Counted from the first letter of the stretch, positions 25,610-36,155 are shown. The stretch: 64,000 nt of DNA from Sphingomonas sp. AX6 (GCF_902506605.1 NZ_LR733979.1:2952406-3016405), one strand, 5' to 3'. Notes: a model not told the origin generated them from the sequence alone. Made by a program: numbers and translations.

Positions 25610-26677
25610 TCAGCCCAAAATTTCCTGCTCCAGCTTCTTCGCCATCTCTTCGATATTCTCGGGTGGCCAGCCAGGGATTTCCATCCCCAGACGCAAGCCC
25701 ATCGACGACAGCACTTCCTTGATTTCGTTCAGAGACTTGCGACCGAAATTAGGCGTACGCAGCATCTCGGCTTCGGTCTTCTGGACCAGATCGCCGATAT
25801 AGATGATGTTGTCGTTCTTCAGGCAGTTCGCCGAACGCACCGACAGTTCCAGCTCGTCGACCTTCTTGAGCAGGTAACGATTGATCTGCGCGGTATCGCC
25901 TGCGGTCTCGCCACCGGTTGCCGCGGCAGGTGCGCCGCCGACCGGAGCCGAACGTGCAACTGCCGAATCGTCGAAGTGGACGAACAGCGCGAGCTGATCC
26001 TGAAGGATGCGCGCCGCATAGGCGATGGCATCTTCGGGCGCGATCGTGCCGTCGGTCTCTACCGAAAGCGTCAGCTTGTCATAGTCCAGATCCTGCCCGA
26101 CGCGGGTCGGATCGACCTTGTAGCTGACCTGACGGACCGGCGAATACAGCGCGTCGACCGGGATCAGGCCGATCGGCGCATCCACCGGACGGTTCTGCAC
26201 CGCAGGGACATAACCCTTGCCGGTATCGGCGGTCAGTTCCATGTTCAGCGTCGCGCCATCATCCAGATGACAGATCACGAGCTCGGGGTTCATCACCTCG
26301 ATATCGCCCGACACCGCGATGTCGCCTGCCTTGACTTCGGCCGGACCGGTCACCGAAAGCTGAAGCCGCTTGGGGCCTTCGCCCTGCATGCGGATCGCGA
26401 TCTGCTTTACGTTCAGGACAATGTCGGTAACGTCTTCACGCACACCGGCGAGCGACGAGAACTCATGAAGCACGTTCTCGATCTTGATCGAGGTAACGGC
26501 AGCACCCTGAAGCGACGACAGCAACACGCGACGCAGCGCATTGCCGAGCGTCAGGCCGAAACCGCGCTCCAGCGGCTCGGCGACGAACGTCGACTTGCGC
26601 TTGGGATCCCCGCCAGCCTTCTTTTCGAGACCGTTGGGCTTCTTGAGTTCCTGCCAGTTCTTAGCATTGACAGACAC
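25610..26677 (-). CDS. rpoA: RNA polymerase alpha subunit
   Basis: 355-residue alpha subunit. The N-terminal domain (about 1-235) carries dimerisation and beta-contact regions ([26 protein letters not shown]). The C-terminal domain (about 265-340) includes the DNA and activator contact helices ([35 protein letters not shown] with a Met in place of the first Leu). Start is GTG 26677 with GGGGA 5 nt upstream. Standard place after rpsK and before rplQ. Confidence 0.97.
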   Translation of the reverse strand: MSVNAKNWQELKKPNGLEKKAGGDPKRKSTFVAEPLERGFGLTLGNALRRVLLSSLQGAAVTSIKIENVLHEFSSLAGVREDVTDIVLNVKQIAIRMQGEGPKRLQLSVTGPAEVKAGDIAVSGDIEVMNPELVICHLDDGATLNMELTADTGKGYVPAVQNRPVDAPIGLIPVDALYSPVRQVSYKVDPTRVGQDLDYDKLTLSVETDGTIAPEDAIAYAARILQDQLALFVHFDDSAVARSAPVGGAPAAATGGETAGDTAQINRYLLKKVDELELSVRSANCLKNDNIIYIGDLVQKTEAEMLRTPNFGRKSLNEIKEVLSSMGLRLGMEIPGWPPENIEEMAKKLEQEILG

Positions 26678-26790
26678 GGGCTTCCCCTAAGGTTGGGCGG
26701 GACAAAGGCGCTATCCCGCCGGAAATAGCCGCGCCGGCCGCGCAATACCCCGACAAATGGAGCATGCGCGCGCCGGCACAAATTCAAAAA

Positions 26791-27180
26791 TCAGACGCGG
26801 CGACGCTTGGACGGACGAACGCCATTGTGCGGGATCGACGTCACGTCGCGGATCGAGGTGATCTGAAACCCAACCGCCTGAAGCGCGCGAAGCGCCGACT
26901 CGCGGCCCGAACCCGGGCCCTTCACTTCGACTTCCAACGTGCGGACGCCGTGCTCGGCGGCCTTCTTGCCGGCGTCTTCGGCGGCGACCTGGGCGGCATA
27001 GGGAGTCGACTTGCGCGAACCCTTGAAGCCCATCGTACCGGCCGACGACCACGAAATGGCGTTGCCCTGTGCGTCGGTGATGGTGATCATCGTGTTGTTG
27101 AAGCTGGCGTTCACATGCGCGACGCCAGAGGTGATGTTCTTGCGTTCGCGACGGCGAAGACGCTGCGGTGCTTGTGCCAT
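26791..27180 (-). CDS. rpsK: 30S ribosomal protein S11
   Basis: 129-residue small-subunit platform protein. The family motifs [20 protein letters not shown] and [20 protein letters not shown] are intact, ending in [12 protein letters not shown]. It follows rpsM by about 95 bp and precedes rpoA by 113 bp within the alpha operon. Confidence 0.98.
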   Translation of the reverse strand: MAQAPQRLRRRERKNITSGVAHVNASFNNTMITITDAQGNAISWSSAGTMGFKGSRKSTPYAAQVAAEDAGKKAAEHGVRTLEVEVKGPGSGRESALRALQAVGFQITSIRDVTSIPHNGVRPSKRRRV

Positions 27181-27275
27181 TGGATCTTATCCTGACCTGA
27201 AATCTCGTGTCCGGAGAGCGGTGGGCGGTCAGCCTCAAACCTGTCCCCGACGGAGTAACTAGCGCCCTGCGCTAA

Positions 27276-27644
27276 TTACTTCTTCTTACCAGCGATCGGC
27301 TTCGCCTTGCCCTTGCGGGTGCGCGCATTGGTGTGCGTGCGCTGGCCGCGAACCGGCAGGCCCTTGCGGTGACGCAGGCCGCGATAGCTGGCGAGATCCA
27401 TCAGGCGTTTGATATTCATCGCGGTCTGGCGACGAAGGTCGCCTTCCACGGTGTGATCGGCGTCGATGGTTTCGCGGATCTGCAGGACTTCCTGATCGGT
27501 CAAATCCTGAACGCGGGCAGTGTCCGCAATCCCCAGCTTTACGATGATTTCCTTGGCTTTGGTCTGGCCGATGCCGTGGATATACTGAAGCGCGATCAAT
27601 ACGCGCTTGTTGGTCGGGATGTTAACACCCGCAATACGTGCCAT
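27276..27644 (-). CDS. rpsM: 30S ribosomal protein S13
   Basis: 122-residue head protein of the 30S subunit that contacts the P-site tRNA and the 50S bridge. Begins [20 protein letters not shown], with the helix-two-turn-helix region and the basic C-terminal tail [20 protein letters not shown]. First gene of the alpha operon here. Unlike the usual arrangement, an unrelated SRPBCC gene separates it from adk. Confidence 0.98.
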   Translation of the reverse strand: MARIAGVNIPTNKRVLIALQYIHGIGQTKAKEIIVKLGIADTARVQDLTDQEVLQIRETIDADHTVEGDLRRQTAMNIKRLMDLASYRGLRHRKGLPVRGQRTHTNARTRKGKAKPIAGKKK

Positions 27645-27843
27645 GAGCTATATTTCTCCCAGCTCCACGGGGTCGCATGGCAGCGGACCCCATCTCTTCG
27701 CGTTGATATTCGGAAACGCACGATACCGGCGCGCGCGAAAACAGCGCCGCCGGCCAACCGGGTTTCGGAATAGGTCGCTGATACGCCCGCGTCCGGATTG
27801 AGTCAACCCGAGCGCGGCACGTTATGTCGCGCCGCGCTTGCGC

Positions 27844-28365
27844 TCAGCGATCAGGCGCTTCGGCGGCACGTTTCAGCCCCGCCGCCTGCTCGCCGATCAC
27901 GCCATCGACCAGCGGCGCCAGCTTAGCAGCGTCCATGCCCGTATAGCCGCTGACAACATAGCGGACGACCAGCGCCGTTCCCTGCCCTTCGGCCGCCATC
28001 TCGAAGCTCAGCGTGCCGATCGCCGCCCCCTGTTGCAGCGGCCCGAGCGAACCCGACAGACGCAGCAGCTTGGTCGGCACGACATACACTACCCGCGCAT
28101 GTTCGGCACCGCCGCCGCCCGGCAACGCCTCGCAGAAACAGCCACCGGGCCGCATTTGCATCGAAAAATTGGCCGCGTCCCCCGACCAGCTGTGCGCTTT
28201 CGACCACCAGCGCGCAGGCTCGCCCAGAGACCGCCATACGGCATCGGGCGCCGCGGCGACGGTCAGCTCGTGCTCGACGATGAAGGTCGAACCTTCGACC
28301 TTGACGACTTCTCCCGATATGGGCGCGGCTGCGAGCAGTGCCGGGATGATGAGTGCGAGGCGCAT
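27844..28365 (-). CDS. SRPBCC-family protein with signal peptide
   Basis: 173-residue protein with an N-terminal signal (MRLALIIPALLAAAPISGE) and a START/SRPBCC-like domain (ELTVAAAPDAVWRSLGEPARWWSKAHSWSG, then a beta-rich stretch and a long C-terminal helix). Such domains bind hydrophobic ligands; the ligand is unknown. ATG 28365 starts the signal sequence and is preferred over a longer frame. It lies inside the ribosomal protein region between adk and rpsM, and is flanked upstream by a REP-like repeat. Confidence 0.82.
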   Translation of the reverse strand: MRLALIIPALLAAAPISGEVVKVEGSTFIVEHELTVAAAPDAVWRSLGEPARWWSKAHSWSGDAANFSMQMRPGGCFCEALPGGGGAEHARVVYVVPTKLLRLSGSLGPLQQGAAIGTLSFEMAAEGQGTALVVRYVVSGYTGMDAAKLAPLVDGVIGEQAAGLKRAAEAPDR

Positions 28366-28447
28366 GGGTTCCGCCCTTTTCCGATAAGCGCGAAACCTAT
28401 CACGATTTCCTCGATTTCTCATGCAATTAAAAGGACCAAACCCACCC

Positions 28448-28530
28448 CCGTTCGGGCTGAGCTTGTCGAAGCCCTGTCCTTATTCTTCGTGGTAAGAAGG
28501 ACAGTGCTTCGACAAGCTCAGCACGAACGG
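28448..28530. repeat. REP-like inverted repeat, type C
   Basis: Arms GAGCTTGTCGAAGCCCTGTC and GACAGTGCTTCGACAAGCTC pair across a short AT-rich centre; ends are CCGTTCG and CGAACGG. Lies between adk and the SRPBCC gene. Confidence 0.9.
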
Positions 28531-28565
28531 TGGAGGGGTAAGGGCCGAAAATCCAGCCCCCGAAA

Positions 28566-29228
28566 TCAAACCGGGCGCGGTTCGCGTGCCAGTATTGCTT
28601 CGATCGCGTCCGACACATGTGCGATGTCAGCCATGCCGTCGACATGCTGGACGATTCCGCGCGCTTCATAGATCGGCAGGATGGGTGCGGTCTTGGCGCG
28701 ATATTCTGCCATCCGCGTGCGTACGGTTTCGGCATTGTCGTCGGGGCGGCGCTTGAATTCGCCGTGCCCGCATTTGTCGCACACGCCCTCGACCTTGGGC
28801 AGCTTATAACGATCGTGATAGCCCGCCCCGCAATTGGCGCAGGTGAAACGCCCGGTGACGCGGTCGACCAACGCTTCTTCATCGACGACCAACTCGATCA
28901 CATGATGAAGCGTGCGTCCGCGCTCCGACAGCAGCCCGTCGAGCGAATGCGCCTGCGCCTCGGTCCGCGGATAGCCGTCGAAGATCACGCCCGTCTCCGG
29001 CCCCAGCGCGTCGAGCGCTTCGCCGATGATCCCGGACACGATCTCGTCGGAAACGAGCTGCCCCGCCTCCATCACTGCCTTTGCCTTTTGCCCGGTCGGC
29101 GTTCCTGCCTTCACCGCAGCGCGAAGCATGTCTCCGGTGGAGAGCTGGACCATGCCGCGCTCGCTGACCAGACGGCTGGCCTGGGTGCCCTTGCCCGCAC
29201 CCGGCGGTCCCAGCAGGATGATGTTCAA
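28566..29228 (-). CDS. adk: Adenylate kinase (zinc-type LID)
   Basis: 220-residue kinase interconverting ATP + AMP and two ADP. The P-loop GPPGAGKGTQ is at residues 7-16. The LID domain has two Cys pairs (CANCG and CDKCG), the zinc-binding form rather than the E. coli hydrogen-bonded form. Start is TTG 29228 with GAGGGG 7 nt upstream; no ATG is in frame nearby. It follows secY by about 40 bp, the conserved secY-adk order. Confidence 0.97.
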   Translation of the reverse strand: MNIILLGPPGAGKGTQASRLVSERGMVQLSTGDMLRAAVKAGTPTGQKAKAVMEAGQLVSDEIVSGIIGEALDALGPETGVIFDGYPRTEAQAHSLDGLLSERGRTLHHVIELVVDEEALVDRVTGRFTCANCGAGYHDRYKLPKVEGVCDKCGHGEFKRRPDDNAETVRTRMAEYRAKTAPILPIYEARGIVQHVDGMADIAHVSDAIEAILAREPRPV

Positions 29229-29268
29229 AGCACAGCCCCTCTTCGCCCTGGCCGATCGACCGCCTAAA

Positions 29269-30636
29269 TCAGCGGACGCGCCCGCCCTTCAGCTTCGCCT
29301 TCTTGATCAGGTCGCCATACTGGTGCGCCAGCAAATGCGACTGGATCTGCGTCACGGTGTCCATCGTTACGTTCACCACGATCAGAAGGCTAGTGCCGCC
29401 GAGGTAGAATGGGATCGACATCGCCGACACCAGATATTCGGGCAACAGGCAGATAATGGTCAGATAGGCCGCACCGACCACGGTGATGCGCGTCAGCACG
29501 TAATCGAGATAATTCTCGGTATTCTTGCCCGGACGGATGCCGGGGATGAACCCGCCATGCTTCTTCAGATTCTCCGCGGTTTCTTCCGGATTGAACACGA
29601 CCGCGGTATAGAAGAAGCAGAAGAAGATGATGCCCGCGCCGTACAGCGCCATATACAGCGGCTGGCCGTGCGCCAGATACTGGTTCATCCCGATCAGGAA
29701 GCTGCCCCAAGCGGTATCCGCCTGGCTGGCGTCCTGTCCGGCGAACTGGCTGATCGTCAGCGGCATCAGCAGCAGAGAAGACGCGAAGATCGGCGGAATG
29801 ACGCCCGCGGTGTTGATCTTCAGCGGCAAATGGCTGCGCTCGGCCTGTACGCCGCGCTGGGTCTGGCGCTTGGGATACTGGATCAGGATGCGGCGCTGGG
29901 CGCGCTCCATGAAGCAGATGAACAGGATCAGGCCGACGACCGCAACGCCGATCAGCGCCAGGCTGATCGCGCTGATGCCGCCCGAACGACCGCTTTCGAA
30001 CAACTGAACCAACGTGGTGGGCAGATGCGCGACGATGCCCGCCATAATGATCAGAGAAATGCCGTTGCCGACACCGCGGCTGGTGATCTGTTCACCCAGC
30101 CACATCAGGAACATCGTACCGCCGACCAGCGAGATCACGCAGCCGATGCGGAACAGGAAGCCCGGCTCGATCACCGCCTGCGCGCCCGCGGTGGCGCCGA
30201 ACGCCTCCAAGCCCACGGCGATGAAATAACCCTGGATCGCGGTCAGACCGACCGTGCCATAGCGGGTATATTGGTTGAGCTTCTTGCGCCCGGCTTCGCC
30301 TTCCTTTTTGATGGCGGCGAGCTGGGGGGAAAGACTGGTCGCGAGCTGCACGACGATCGACGCGGTGATGTAAGGCATCACGCCCAGCGCGATGACCGAC
30401 ATCCGCTCGAGCGCACCGCCCGAGAAGGTGTTGAAGAAATCGAGGACACCGCCCTGGGTCTGCTCGGCGAGTAGGTTCAACTGGGTCGGGTCGATACCGG
30501 GAAGCGGCACATAGCTGAGCAACCGAAAGATGACGAGCGCGCCCAGCGTAAACCAAAGGCGCTTTTTAAGCTCGGTCGCCTTGCCGAATTTCGACAGGTT
30601 GATGTTGGAGGCCATGTTGTCGGCTGCGGATGCCAT
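29269..30636 (-). CDS. secY: Protein translocase subunit SecY
   Basis: 455-residue polytopic channel of the Sec translocon with ten transmembrane helices. N-terminal region GKATELKKRLWFTLGALVIFRL, the plug-region sequence around FNTFSGGALERMSVIALGVMPYI, and the cytoplasmic loop YPKRQTQRGVQAERSHLPLKIN are all characteristic. Located at the end of the spc operon after rplO, from which it is separated by about 300 bp containing a REP-like repeat. Confidence 0.98.
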   Translation of the reverse strand: MASAADNMASNINLSKFGKATELKKRLWFTLGALVIFRLLSYVPLPGIDPTQLNLLAEQTQGGVLDFFNTFSGGALERMSVIALGVMPYITASIVVQLATSLSPQLAAIKKEGEAGRKKLNQYTRYGTVGLTAIQGYFIAVGLEAFGATAGAQAVIEPGFLFRIGCVISLVGGTMFLMWLGEQITSRGVGNGISLIIMAGIVAHLPTTLVQLFESGRSGGISAISLALIGVAVVGLILFICFMERAQRRILIQYPKRQTQRGVQAERSHLPLKINTAGVIPPIFASSLLLMPLTISQFAGQDASQADTAWGSFLIGMNQYLAHGQPLYMALYGAGIIFFCFFYTAVVFNPEETAENLKKHGGFIPGIRPGKNTENYLDYVLTRITVVGAAYLTIICLLPEYLVSAMSIPFYLGGTSLLIVVNVTMDTVTQIQSHLLAHQYGDLIKKAKLKGGRVR

Positions 30637-30780
30637 ATGAGAAATCGTCCCGGAAACAAAAGCGGCGGAGATGCGTTACACGCGCCCCCGCCGCCCATAT
30701 AGGGGTCTTGCCCAGCTTGTCTAAGGGGGATTGTGAAATCCCCTTCCCATGCACCCCAATCCGGGGTCGCCCACCGAAAT

Positions 30781-30913
30781 CCGTTCGTGTCGAGTAGGGT
30801 TCGAGCTTGTCGAGAACCCGTATCGAGACAGCGCCCACTTTGGACACCTCCCTCGATATGCCTTCTCGATACATGGCCGCGGCCGCTACTCGAAGGCTAC
30901 TCGGGACAAACGG
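30781..30913. repeat. REP-like inverted repeat, type B, with internal insertion
   Basis: Type B arms (GTCGAGAACCCGTATCGAGA and CTCGATATGCCTTCTCGA). The right arm is interrupted by about 20 bp containing a GGCCGCGGCC palindrome before GAAGGCTACTCGGGACAAAC resumes. It fills most of the gap between rplO and secY. Confidence 0.85.
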
Positions 30914-30933
30914 AATTGGTGGACGTAACGGGT

Positions 30934-31497
30934 TTAGCCCTTGGCGGTCTTGGCAGCCTTCTGCTTGGCTTCCTTGTCGGCGATGCGCTCAAGACGGGCC
31001 TTGCCCTTCTTGGCGGCAGCCTTTTCCGAAGCCGCAACGACGTTGATTACTTCGACCGAACCGCCAGCCTTTTCGACCGCTTCGATCGCGCCCTTCGACG
31101 CACCGGCAACGACGAACTTCAGCTTCGCGGAAATCTCGCCCTTGCCGAGCAGACGGACACCGTCCTTGCCGCCGCGTGCGACGCCAGCAGCCTTCAGCGC
31201 CGCGTGATCGATCGTCGCACCCTTATCGAGCGTACCCGCATCGACCAGCTTCTGGATCGCGCCGAGATTCACTTCGGCATAATCCTTGGCGAAGATGTTG
31301 TTGAAGCCGCGCTTTGGCAGCCGCATGTGGAGCGGCATCTGACCGCCTTCGAAGCCGTTGATGGCGACGCCGCCACGGCTCTTCTGACCCTTTTGGCCGC
31401 GCCCTGCGGTCTTGCCCAGGCCCGAGCCGATGCCGCGTCCGACGCGCACCCGGCCCTTGCGGGCGCCGTCATTGTCGCGGATTTCGTTGAGTTTCAT
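30934..31497 (-). CDS. rplO: 50S ribosomal protein L15 with basic tail
   Basis: 187-residue L15. The body matches the family ([49 protein letters not shown]). The final ~35 residues are a Lys/Ala-rich extension relative to E. coli L15 (144). ATG 31497 is chosen over an upstream GTG because it gives the canonical MKLNEI start. Lies 96 bp after rpmD. Confidence 0.97.
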   Translation of the reverse strand: MKLNEIRDNDGARKGRVRVGRGIGSGLGKTAGRGQKGQKSRGGVAINGFEGGQMPLHMRLPKRGFNNIFAKDYAEVNLGAIQKLVDAGTLDKGATIDHAALKAAGVARGGKDGVRLLGKGEISAKLKFVVAGASKGAIEAVEKAGGSVEVINVVAASEKAAAKKGKARLERIADKEAKQKAAKTAKG

Positions 31498-31593
31498 GGT
31501 CTGCACTCGCTTTCGCTTTGTTCGCGCTGATAAAATGAGGAAGGGGGCCGCATAGCCCCCTCCCCCTTGTCTGTCACCTGGTAAGTCGAAGAG

Positions 31594-31788
31594 TTAGCCT
31601 TCGACCGATACCATGTGTGCAACCTTACGGATCATGCCGCGCACCTCGGGGGTGTCCTTCAGCTCGACCGTCTTATGCATCTTGTTGAGGCCCAGGCCGA
31701 TCAGCGTTGCGCGCTGATCGTTGGTACGGCGGATCGGCGAACCCGTTTGGGTCACCTTTACCGTCGCGACTGCTTCTTTCTTCGCCAT
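31594..31788 (-). CDS. rpmD: 50S ribosomal protein L30
   Basis: 64-residue L30 ([42 protein letters not shown]). Located 6 bp after rpsE, as usual in the spc operon. Confidence 0.97.
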   Translation of the reverse strand: MAKKEAVATVKVTQTGSPIRRTNDQRATLIGLGLNKMHKTVELKDTPEVRGMIRKVAHMVSVEG

Positions 31789-31794
31789 TATCGC

Positions 31795-32541
31795 TTACTC
31801 CGCGACCGCTGCTGCGTCCGCCTCGGCGGTTTGCGAACCACCGCGGCCGAGCAGGTCGGCGATCTTCTTGCCACGACGCTGTGCGACGGCCTTGGGCGAG
31901 GTCTGCTCACCCAGTGCTTCGAAGGTCGCACGGATCATGTTGTAGGGGTTGGACGTGCCGACCGACTTGGTCACCACGTCCGCCACGCCCAGCGATTCGA
32001 AGATGGCGCGCATCGGGCCACCCGCGATGATGCCGGTGCCTGCCGGTGCCGTACGGAGGGTAACGCGACCCGCACCGAAATGGCCGTTGCCATCGTGATG
32101 CAGCGTGCGGCCTTCCTTCAGCGGAATGCGAACCATCGCCTTCTTGGCAGCAGCCGTCGCCTTGGAAATGGCTTCCGGCACTTCGCGCGCCTTGCCATGT
32201 CCGAAGCCGACCCGGCCCTTGCCGTCGCCGACGACGACCAACGCTGCAAAGCCGAAGCGCTTGCCGCCCTTTACGGTCTTCGAGACGCGGTTGATGTGGA
32301 CCAGCTTTTCGATCAGCTCTTCGCCGCCATCGTCGCTGCCGGGACCGCCACGGCCGCGATTGTCGCGTCCGCCACGATTGTCACGACCGCCGCGACCACG
32401 ATTGTCGCCGCCGCCGGGGCCGCCACGACCACGGCCACCACGCGGGCCGCGGCCCTGCGGTGCGCCCGCATCGGGTGCGGGTGCCGAAGCTGCCGCGCCG
32501 GTGTTTTCCGCAGGCGCGGTCTGGTTGTTTTCGTCAGCCAT
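31795..32541 (-). CDS. rpsE: 30S ribosomal protein S5 with RGG-rich N-terminal extension
   Basis: 248-residue S5. The conserved protein begins near residue 78 ([20 protein letters not shown]) and includes [16 protein letters not shown], the ribosomal-ambiguity region. The first ~75 residues are an added acidic then Gly/Arg/Asp-rich low-complexity region with repeated RGG and DNRG units, absent from E. coli S5 (167 residues). ATG 32541 is in frame with no better internal start. Position after rplR is standard. Confidence 0.96.
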   Translation of the reverse strand: MADENNQTAPAENTGAAASAPAPDAGAPQGRGPRGGRGRGGPGGGDNRGRGGRDNRGGRDNRGRGGPGSDDGGEELIEKLVHINRVSKTVKGGKRFGFAALVVVGDGKGRVGFGHGKAREVPEAISKATAAAKKAMVRIPLKEGRTLHHDGNGHFGAGRVTLRTAPAGTGIIAGGPMRAIFESLGVADVVTKSVGTSNPYNMIRATFEALGEQTSPKAVAQRRGKKIADLLGRGGSQTAEADAAAVAE

Positions 32542-32544
32542 GCC

Positions 32545-32901
32545 TTAAAACTCCAATCCGCCTTCGCGCGCGGCATCCGCCAGCGCCTTGACGCGTCCGT
32601 GGAACAGGAACCCGCCACGATCGAACACGACTTGCGTCACGCCCGCCTTCTTGGCGGCTTCCGCCACGCGCTTGCCGACTTCGGCGGCTGCTTCCTTGTT
32701 CGCGCCGGCCTTGCCGCGCACGTCCTTGTCCAGCGTCGATGCGGCGGCAAGCGTCTTGCCTTCCGCGTCGTCGATCACCTGGGCATAGATGTGCTGGCCC
32801 GAACGGTGGATCGAAAGCCGCGGACGGCCCGATCCACGCGCCTTGAGCGCAGTACGATTGCGGCGACGCCGCTTCTCGAAGAGTGAGAGACCCTTGGTCA
32901 T
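32545..32901 (-). CDS. rplR: 50S ribosomal protein L18
   Basis: 118-residue 5S rRNA-binding protein ([48 protein letters not shown] end). Overlaps the rplF stop by one base and precedes rpsE by 3 bp. Confidence 0.98.
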   Translation of the reverse strand: MTKGLSLFEKRRRRNRTALKARGSGRPRLSIHRSGQHIYAQVIDDAEGKTLAAASTLDKDVRGKAGANKEAAAEVGKRVAEAAKKAGVTQVVFDRGGFLFHGRVKALADAAREGGLEF

Positions 32902-33434
32902 TACTTCTTCTTCCCTTCCTTGCGGAAGATGAACTCGCCGTCATACTTGATGCCCTTACCCTTATAGGGTTCGGGCTTGCGCCAACGACGGATCTCCGCG
33001 GCCATCTGGCCGACCTTCTGCTTGTCCATGCCCGAGATTTCGACCGTGGTCTGATCGGGTGTCTTCACGTCGATGCCCTCGGGCACTTCCATATCGACAT
33101 CATGGCTGTAGCCGAGCTGCAGCTTCAGCTTGCGACCGTTGACGCTGGCACGATAGCCGACGCCGGTGATCAACAGCTTCTTGCTGAACCCGTCGGTCAC
33201 ACCGGTGACCAGGTTCTGCACCATGGTGCGCTGCATCCCCCAAAACGCGCGGGCGCGTTTGGTATCATTTGCCGGCGCGACCAGAATGCCACCATCGACA
33301 TTCTCGTACTTGATGTCGTCGAACACCGGCATGGTCAGCGTGCCCTTGGGGCCTTTCACGCTGACGATCCCGTTCTCGATCGTCGCCGTCACGCCCGCAG
33401 GGACGGTGATCGGCTTTTTACCGATGCGGCTCAT
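32901..33434 (-). CDS. rplF: 50S ribosomal protein L6
   Basis: 177-residue L6 ([28 protein letters not shown], with the C-terminal [12 protein letters not shown] motif). Shares one base with rpsH upstream and one with rplR downstream. Confidence 0.98.
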   Translation of the reverse strand: MSRIGKKPITVPAGVTATIENGIVSVKGPKGTLTMPVFDDIKYENVDGGILVAPANDTKRARAFWGMQRTMVQNLVTGVTDGFSKKLLITGVGYRASVNGRKLKLQLGYSHDVDMEVPEGIDVKTPDQTTVEISGMDKQKVGQMAAEIRRWRKPEPYKGKGIKYDGEFIFRKEGKKK

Positions 33435-33829
33435 CAGAACACCTCCGCGAGCACTTCGCCACCAACATTCTGTTCGCGCGCTTCGGCGTCGGACAGAACG
33501 CCACGCGGCGTCGATACGATGGTGATGCCCAAGCCGTTGCGGACGATCGGCAGCTCTTTCGAAGCCGAATAGACGCGACGACCAGGCTTCGAGACGCGAG
33601 CGACATGCTTGATCGCAGGCTGGCCCTCGAAATACTTAAGCTCGATGCGGATGCCAGCGGCAGGCCCCATCTGCTCTTCGGAATAACCGCGAATATAGCC
33701 TTCGCGCTGCAACACGTCGAGGACGCGGGCACGCAGCTTCGACGCAGGCGTCAGGACACTGTCCTTGCGCGCGCGCTGGCCGTTGCGGATGCGGGTGAGC
33801 ATATCACCCAGGGGATCGGTCAAAGCCAT
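33434..33829 (-). CDS. rpsH: 30S ribosomal protein S8
   Basis: 131-residue 16S rRNA central-domain binder ([55 protein letters not shown]). In enterobacteria S8 is the spc operon autoregulator. Located 10 bp after rpsN. Confidence 0.98.
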   Translation of the reverse strand: MALTDPLGDMLTRIRNGQRARKDSVLTPASKLRARVLDVLQREGYIRGYSEEQMGPAAGIRIELKYFEGQPAIKHVARVSKPGRRVYSASKELPIVRNGLGITIVSTPRGVLSDAEAREQNVGGEVLAEVF

Positions 33830-33839
33830 CTTGTGATCC

Positions 33840-34145
33840 TTACCAGCTCGACTTCACGACGCCCGGGATCATGCCACGCGTGGCAAGATCGCGCAGCATC
33901 ACGCGTGCGAGACGGAATTTGCGATAGTAACCGCGCGGACGCCCGGTCAGTTCGCAACGATTGCGGATGCGCGTCGGATTGCCGTTACGTGGCAGCTCCG
34001 CCATCTTGAGACGAGCGATAAGACGCTCGGTCTCATCCAGGCTTTCGTCGTTCGCGATCGCCTTGAGCTTCGCATATTTGGGCGCGTATTTCGCGACCAT
34101 CTTGCGACGCTTCTCGTTCTTGTTGATCGAACTCAGTTTCGCCAT
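33840..34145 (-). CDS. rpsN: 30S ribosomal protein S14 (zinc-free type)
   Basis: 101-residue long-form S14 without the CxxC zinc pairs; ends in the family motif [20 protein letters not shown] then [18 protein letters not shown]. Between rplE and rpsH in the spc operon. Confidence 0.98.
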   Translation of the reverse strand: MAKLSSINKNEKRRKMVAKYAPKYAKLKAIANDESLDETERLIARLKMAELPRNGNPTRIRNRCELTGRPRGYYRKFRLARVMLRDLATRGMIPGVVKSSW

Positions 34146-34164
34146 GACTTAAGTTCTTCCTTCC

Positions 34165-34752
34165 TTACGCAGCTTGCTTCGCTTCACCGTCCACAGTTTC
34201 CTGCGGGAACGGGAAGCCGAAGAGACGCAGAAGCTCGCGAGCTTCGTCGTCGGTCTTAGCCGTGGTGGTGACGATCACGTCCATGCCGCGCACCACGTCG
34301 ATGCGGTCATAGTTGATCTCGGGGAATACGAGCTGCTCCTTGATACCGCAGGCATAATTGCCACGGCCGTCGAACGATTTCGGGTTCAGGCCCCGGAAAT
34401 CGCGGACGCGGGGAAGCGCGATCGTGATGAAACGGTCGAGAAATTCGTACATGCGTTCACGGCGCAGGGTGACCTTGCAACCGATTGCCATGCCTTCGCG
34501 CAGCTTGAACTGTGCGATCGACTTCTTCGCCTTGGTAACGACAGGCTTCTGGCCGGCGATCAGCTCCATTTCGGATGCTGCCTGGTCGACCTTCTTCTTG
34601 TCCTGCGTTGCTTCGCCGACGCCCATGTTCAGGACGATCTTGTCGATGCGCGGCACTTCCATGACGTTCTTGTAACCGAACTTCTCGGTCATCGCCTTGG
34701 CGATCTTGTCGTCATAGAGCGACTTCATCCGCGGCGTGTATTGATCAGCCAT
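34165..34752 (-). CDS. rplE: 50S ribosomal protein L5
   Basis: 195-residue 5S rRNA-binding protein ([56 protein letters not shown]). Overlaps rplX by 8 bp. Slightly longer than the E. coli protein (179) at the C-terminus. Confidence 0.98.
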   Translation of the reverse strand: MADQYTPRMKSLYDDKIAKAMTEKFGYKNVMEVPRIDKIVLNMGVGEATQDKKKVDQAASEMELIAGQKPVVTKAKKSIAQFKLREGMAIGCKVTLRRERMYEFLDRFITIALPRVRDFRGLNPKSFDGRGNYACGIKEQLVFPEINYDRIDVVRGMDVIVTTTAKTDDEARELLRLFGFPFPQETVDGEAKQAA

Positions 34753-35065
34753 TGATGACCTCCCCCGACTTCACGGCCACACGGACCTTCTTGCCGTCGC
34801 GCTCTTCGAAGCGGACGCGGGTGGGCTTGCCATCCTTGGGATCCGCGAGCGCAACCTTCGAGATGTGCAACGGTGCTTCCGAACGCTCCAGGCCACCCTG
34901 CGGGTTGGTCTGGGTCGGCTTCTTGTGCCGCACGGCAACATTGACGCCGGACACGACGACCTTGCCGTCCTTTGGCATCGCTTTGGTGACTTCACCGGTG
35001 CGGCCCTTGTCCTTGCCGGACAGGACCACGACCTGGTCACCCTTCTTGATACGAGCAGACGCCAT
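34745..35065 (-). CDS. rplX: 50S ribosomal protein L24
   Basis: 106-residue L24 with the KOW motif at the N-terminus ([21 protein letters not shown]). Overlaps rplN by one base and rplE by 8 bp. Confidence 0.97.
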   Translation of the reverse strand: MASARIKKGDQVVVLSGKDKGRTGEVTKAMPKDGKVVVSGVNVAVRHKKPTQTNPQGGLERSEAPLHISKVALADPKDGKPTRVRFEERDGKKVRVAVKSGEVING

Positions 35066-35433
35066 TACAGCACCTCCGGCGCAAGGCTGATGATTTTCAT
35101 GTAGCCGCGCCCACGCAGTTCGCGGACCACTGGGCCAAAGATACGGGTGCCGATCGGCTCCTCGTTCTTGTTGACCAGAACGGCGGCGTTGCCGTCAAAC
35201 CGGATCACCGAACCGTCTGCGCGACGAATGTCCTTGCGCGTACGGACGATGACGGCGCGGTGAACGTCGCCCTTCTTGACCTTACCACGGGGAGCAGCTT
35301 CCTTGATGCTGACGACGATGACGTCGCCCACACCGGCTACGCGACGCTTGGAGCCGCCCAGCACCTTGATGCACTGCACCCGCTTCGCGCCGCTGTTGTC
35401 AGCGACGTCGAGATTGGATTGCATCTGGATCAT
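35065..35433 (-). CDS. rplN: 50S ribosomal protein L14
   Basis: 122-residue L14 ([53 protein letters not shown]). Separated from rpsQ by about 225 bp containing a REP-like repeat, an unusually wide gap at this operon position. Confidence 0.98.
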   Translation of the reverse strand: MIQMQSNLDVADNSGAKRVQCIKVLGGSKRRVAGVGDVIVVSIKEAAPRGKVKKGDVHRAVIVRTRKDIRRADGSVIRFDGNAAVLVNKNEEPIGTRIFGPVVRELRGRGYMKIISLAPEVL

Positions 35434-35518
35434 CGATCCAATTCCTTCTCATATGGGTCCGATTTCTGACCGGAACCCGCCTTCGACAAGCTTTCCGAGG
35501 AAAGCCCATTTTCCACCC

Positions 35519-35636
35519 CGTTTGTCCCGAGTAGCCTTCGAGCTTGTCGAGAAGGCGTATCGAGGGAGGATCGCCACAAAAGCGCCTGTCTCGATACGGG
35601 TTTTCGATAAACTCGAACCCTACTCGACACGAACGG
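35519..35636. repeat. REP-like inverted repeat, type B, inside the S10/spc region
   Basis: Arms GAGTAGCCTTCGAGCTTGTC and its partner near CGATAAACTCGAACCCTACT, with CTCGATACG-type inner pairing. Lies between rpsQ and rplN, genes normally only a few bases apart. Confidence 0.85.
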
Positions 35637-35659
35637 TGAAGTTCGTGTCGCTGCGACGC

Positions 35660-35938
35660 TTACGCGTCAGCCGCGGCCGCAACCTCTTCGGGCGTCGCAT
35701 GGGTGTTGACCCGCGCGATGACCTTCCAGGTCTTCAGCTTGGAGATTGGTGCGGTCTCTTCGATCCGCACGGTTTCGCCATGCTTGTACTCATTGCTCTC
35801 ATCATGAGCATGATACTTCTTCGAACGACGGATGATCTTGCCATAGAGCGGGTGCTTGACCTTACGCTCTACCAGAACCACCACCGTCTTGTCGGTCTTG
35901 TCGGAGACGATCTGCCCCGTCAGCACGCGCTTCGGCAT
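35660..35938 (-). CDS. rpsQ: 30S ribosomal protein S17
   Basis: 92-residue S17 ([52 protein letters not shown]). Located 10 bp after rpmC, with a REP-like repeat downstream before rplN. Confidence 0.97.
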   Translation of the reverse strand: MPKRVLTGQIVSDKTDKTVVVLVERKVKHPLYGKIIRRSKKYHAHDESNEYKHGETVRIEETAPISKLKTWKVIARVNTHATPEEVAAAADA

Positions 35939-35948
35939 GATTGTTTCC

Positions 35949-36152
35949 TTACTTCGCAGCCGAGCGCACGCGCTCGGACTGAAGCGTTTTGATACGGGCG
36001 ATGTCGCGGCGGACTTCCTTGACCCGGCTCGGCTTTTCCATCTGGCTCGTCGCGGCCTGAAAGCGCAGGTTGAATGCCTCGCGCTTCAGGTTGCCCAGGT
36101 CTTCCGACAGCTGGTCGTCGCTCTTCACCCGAAGATCGGTTGCTTTGGTCAT
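35949..36152 (-). CDS. rpmC: 50S ribosomal protein L29
   Basis: 67-residue helical-hairpin protein near the exit tunnel ([34 protein letters not shown]). It lies 3 bp after rplP. Confidence 0.97.
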   Translation of the reverse strand: MTKATDLRVKSDDQLSEDLGNLKREAFNLRFQAATSQMEKPSRVKEVRRDIARIKTLQSERVRSAAK

Positions 36153-36155
36153 CGA

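Noticed and set aside
29026..30474. 482-codon plus-strand open frame over adk and secY
   Set aside because: Shadow of two certain minus-strand genes; composition is atypical for a protein.
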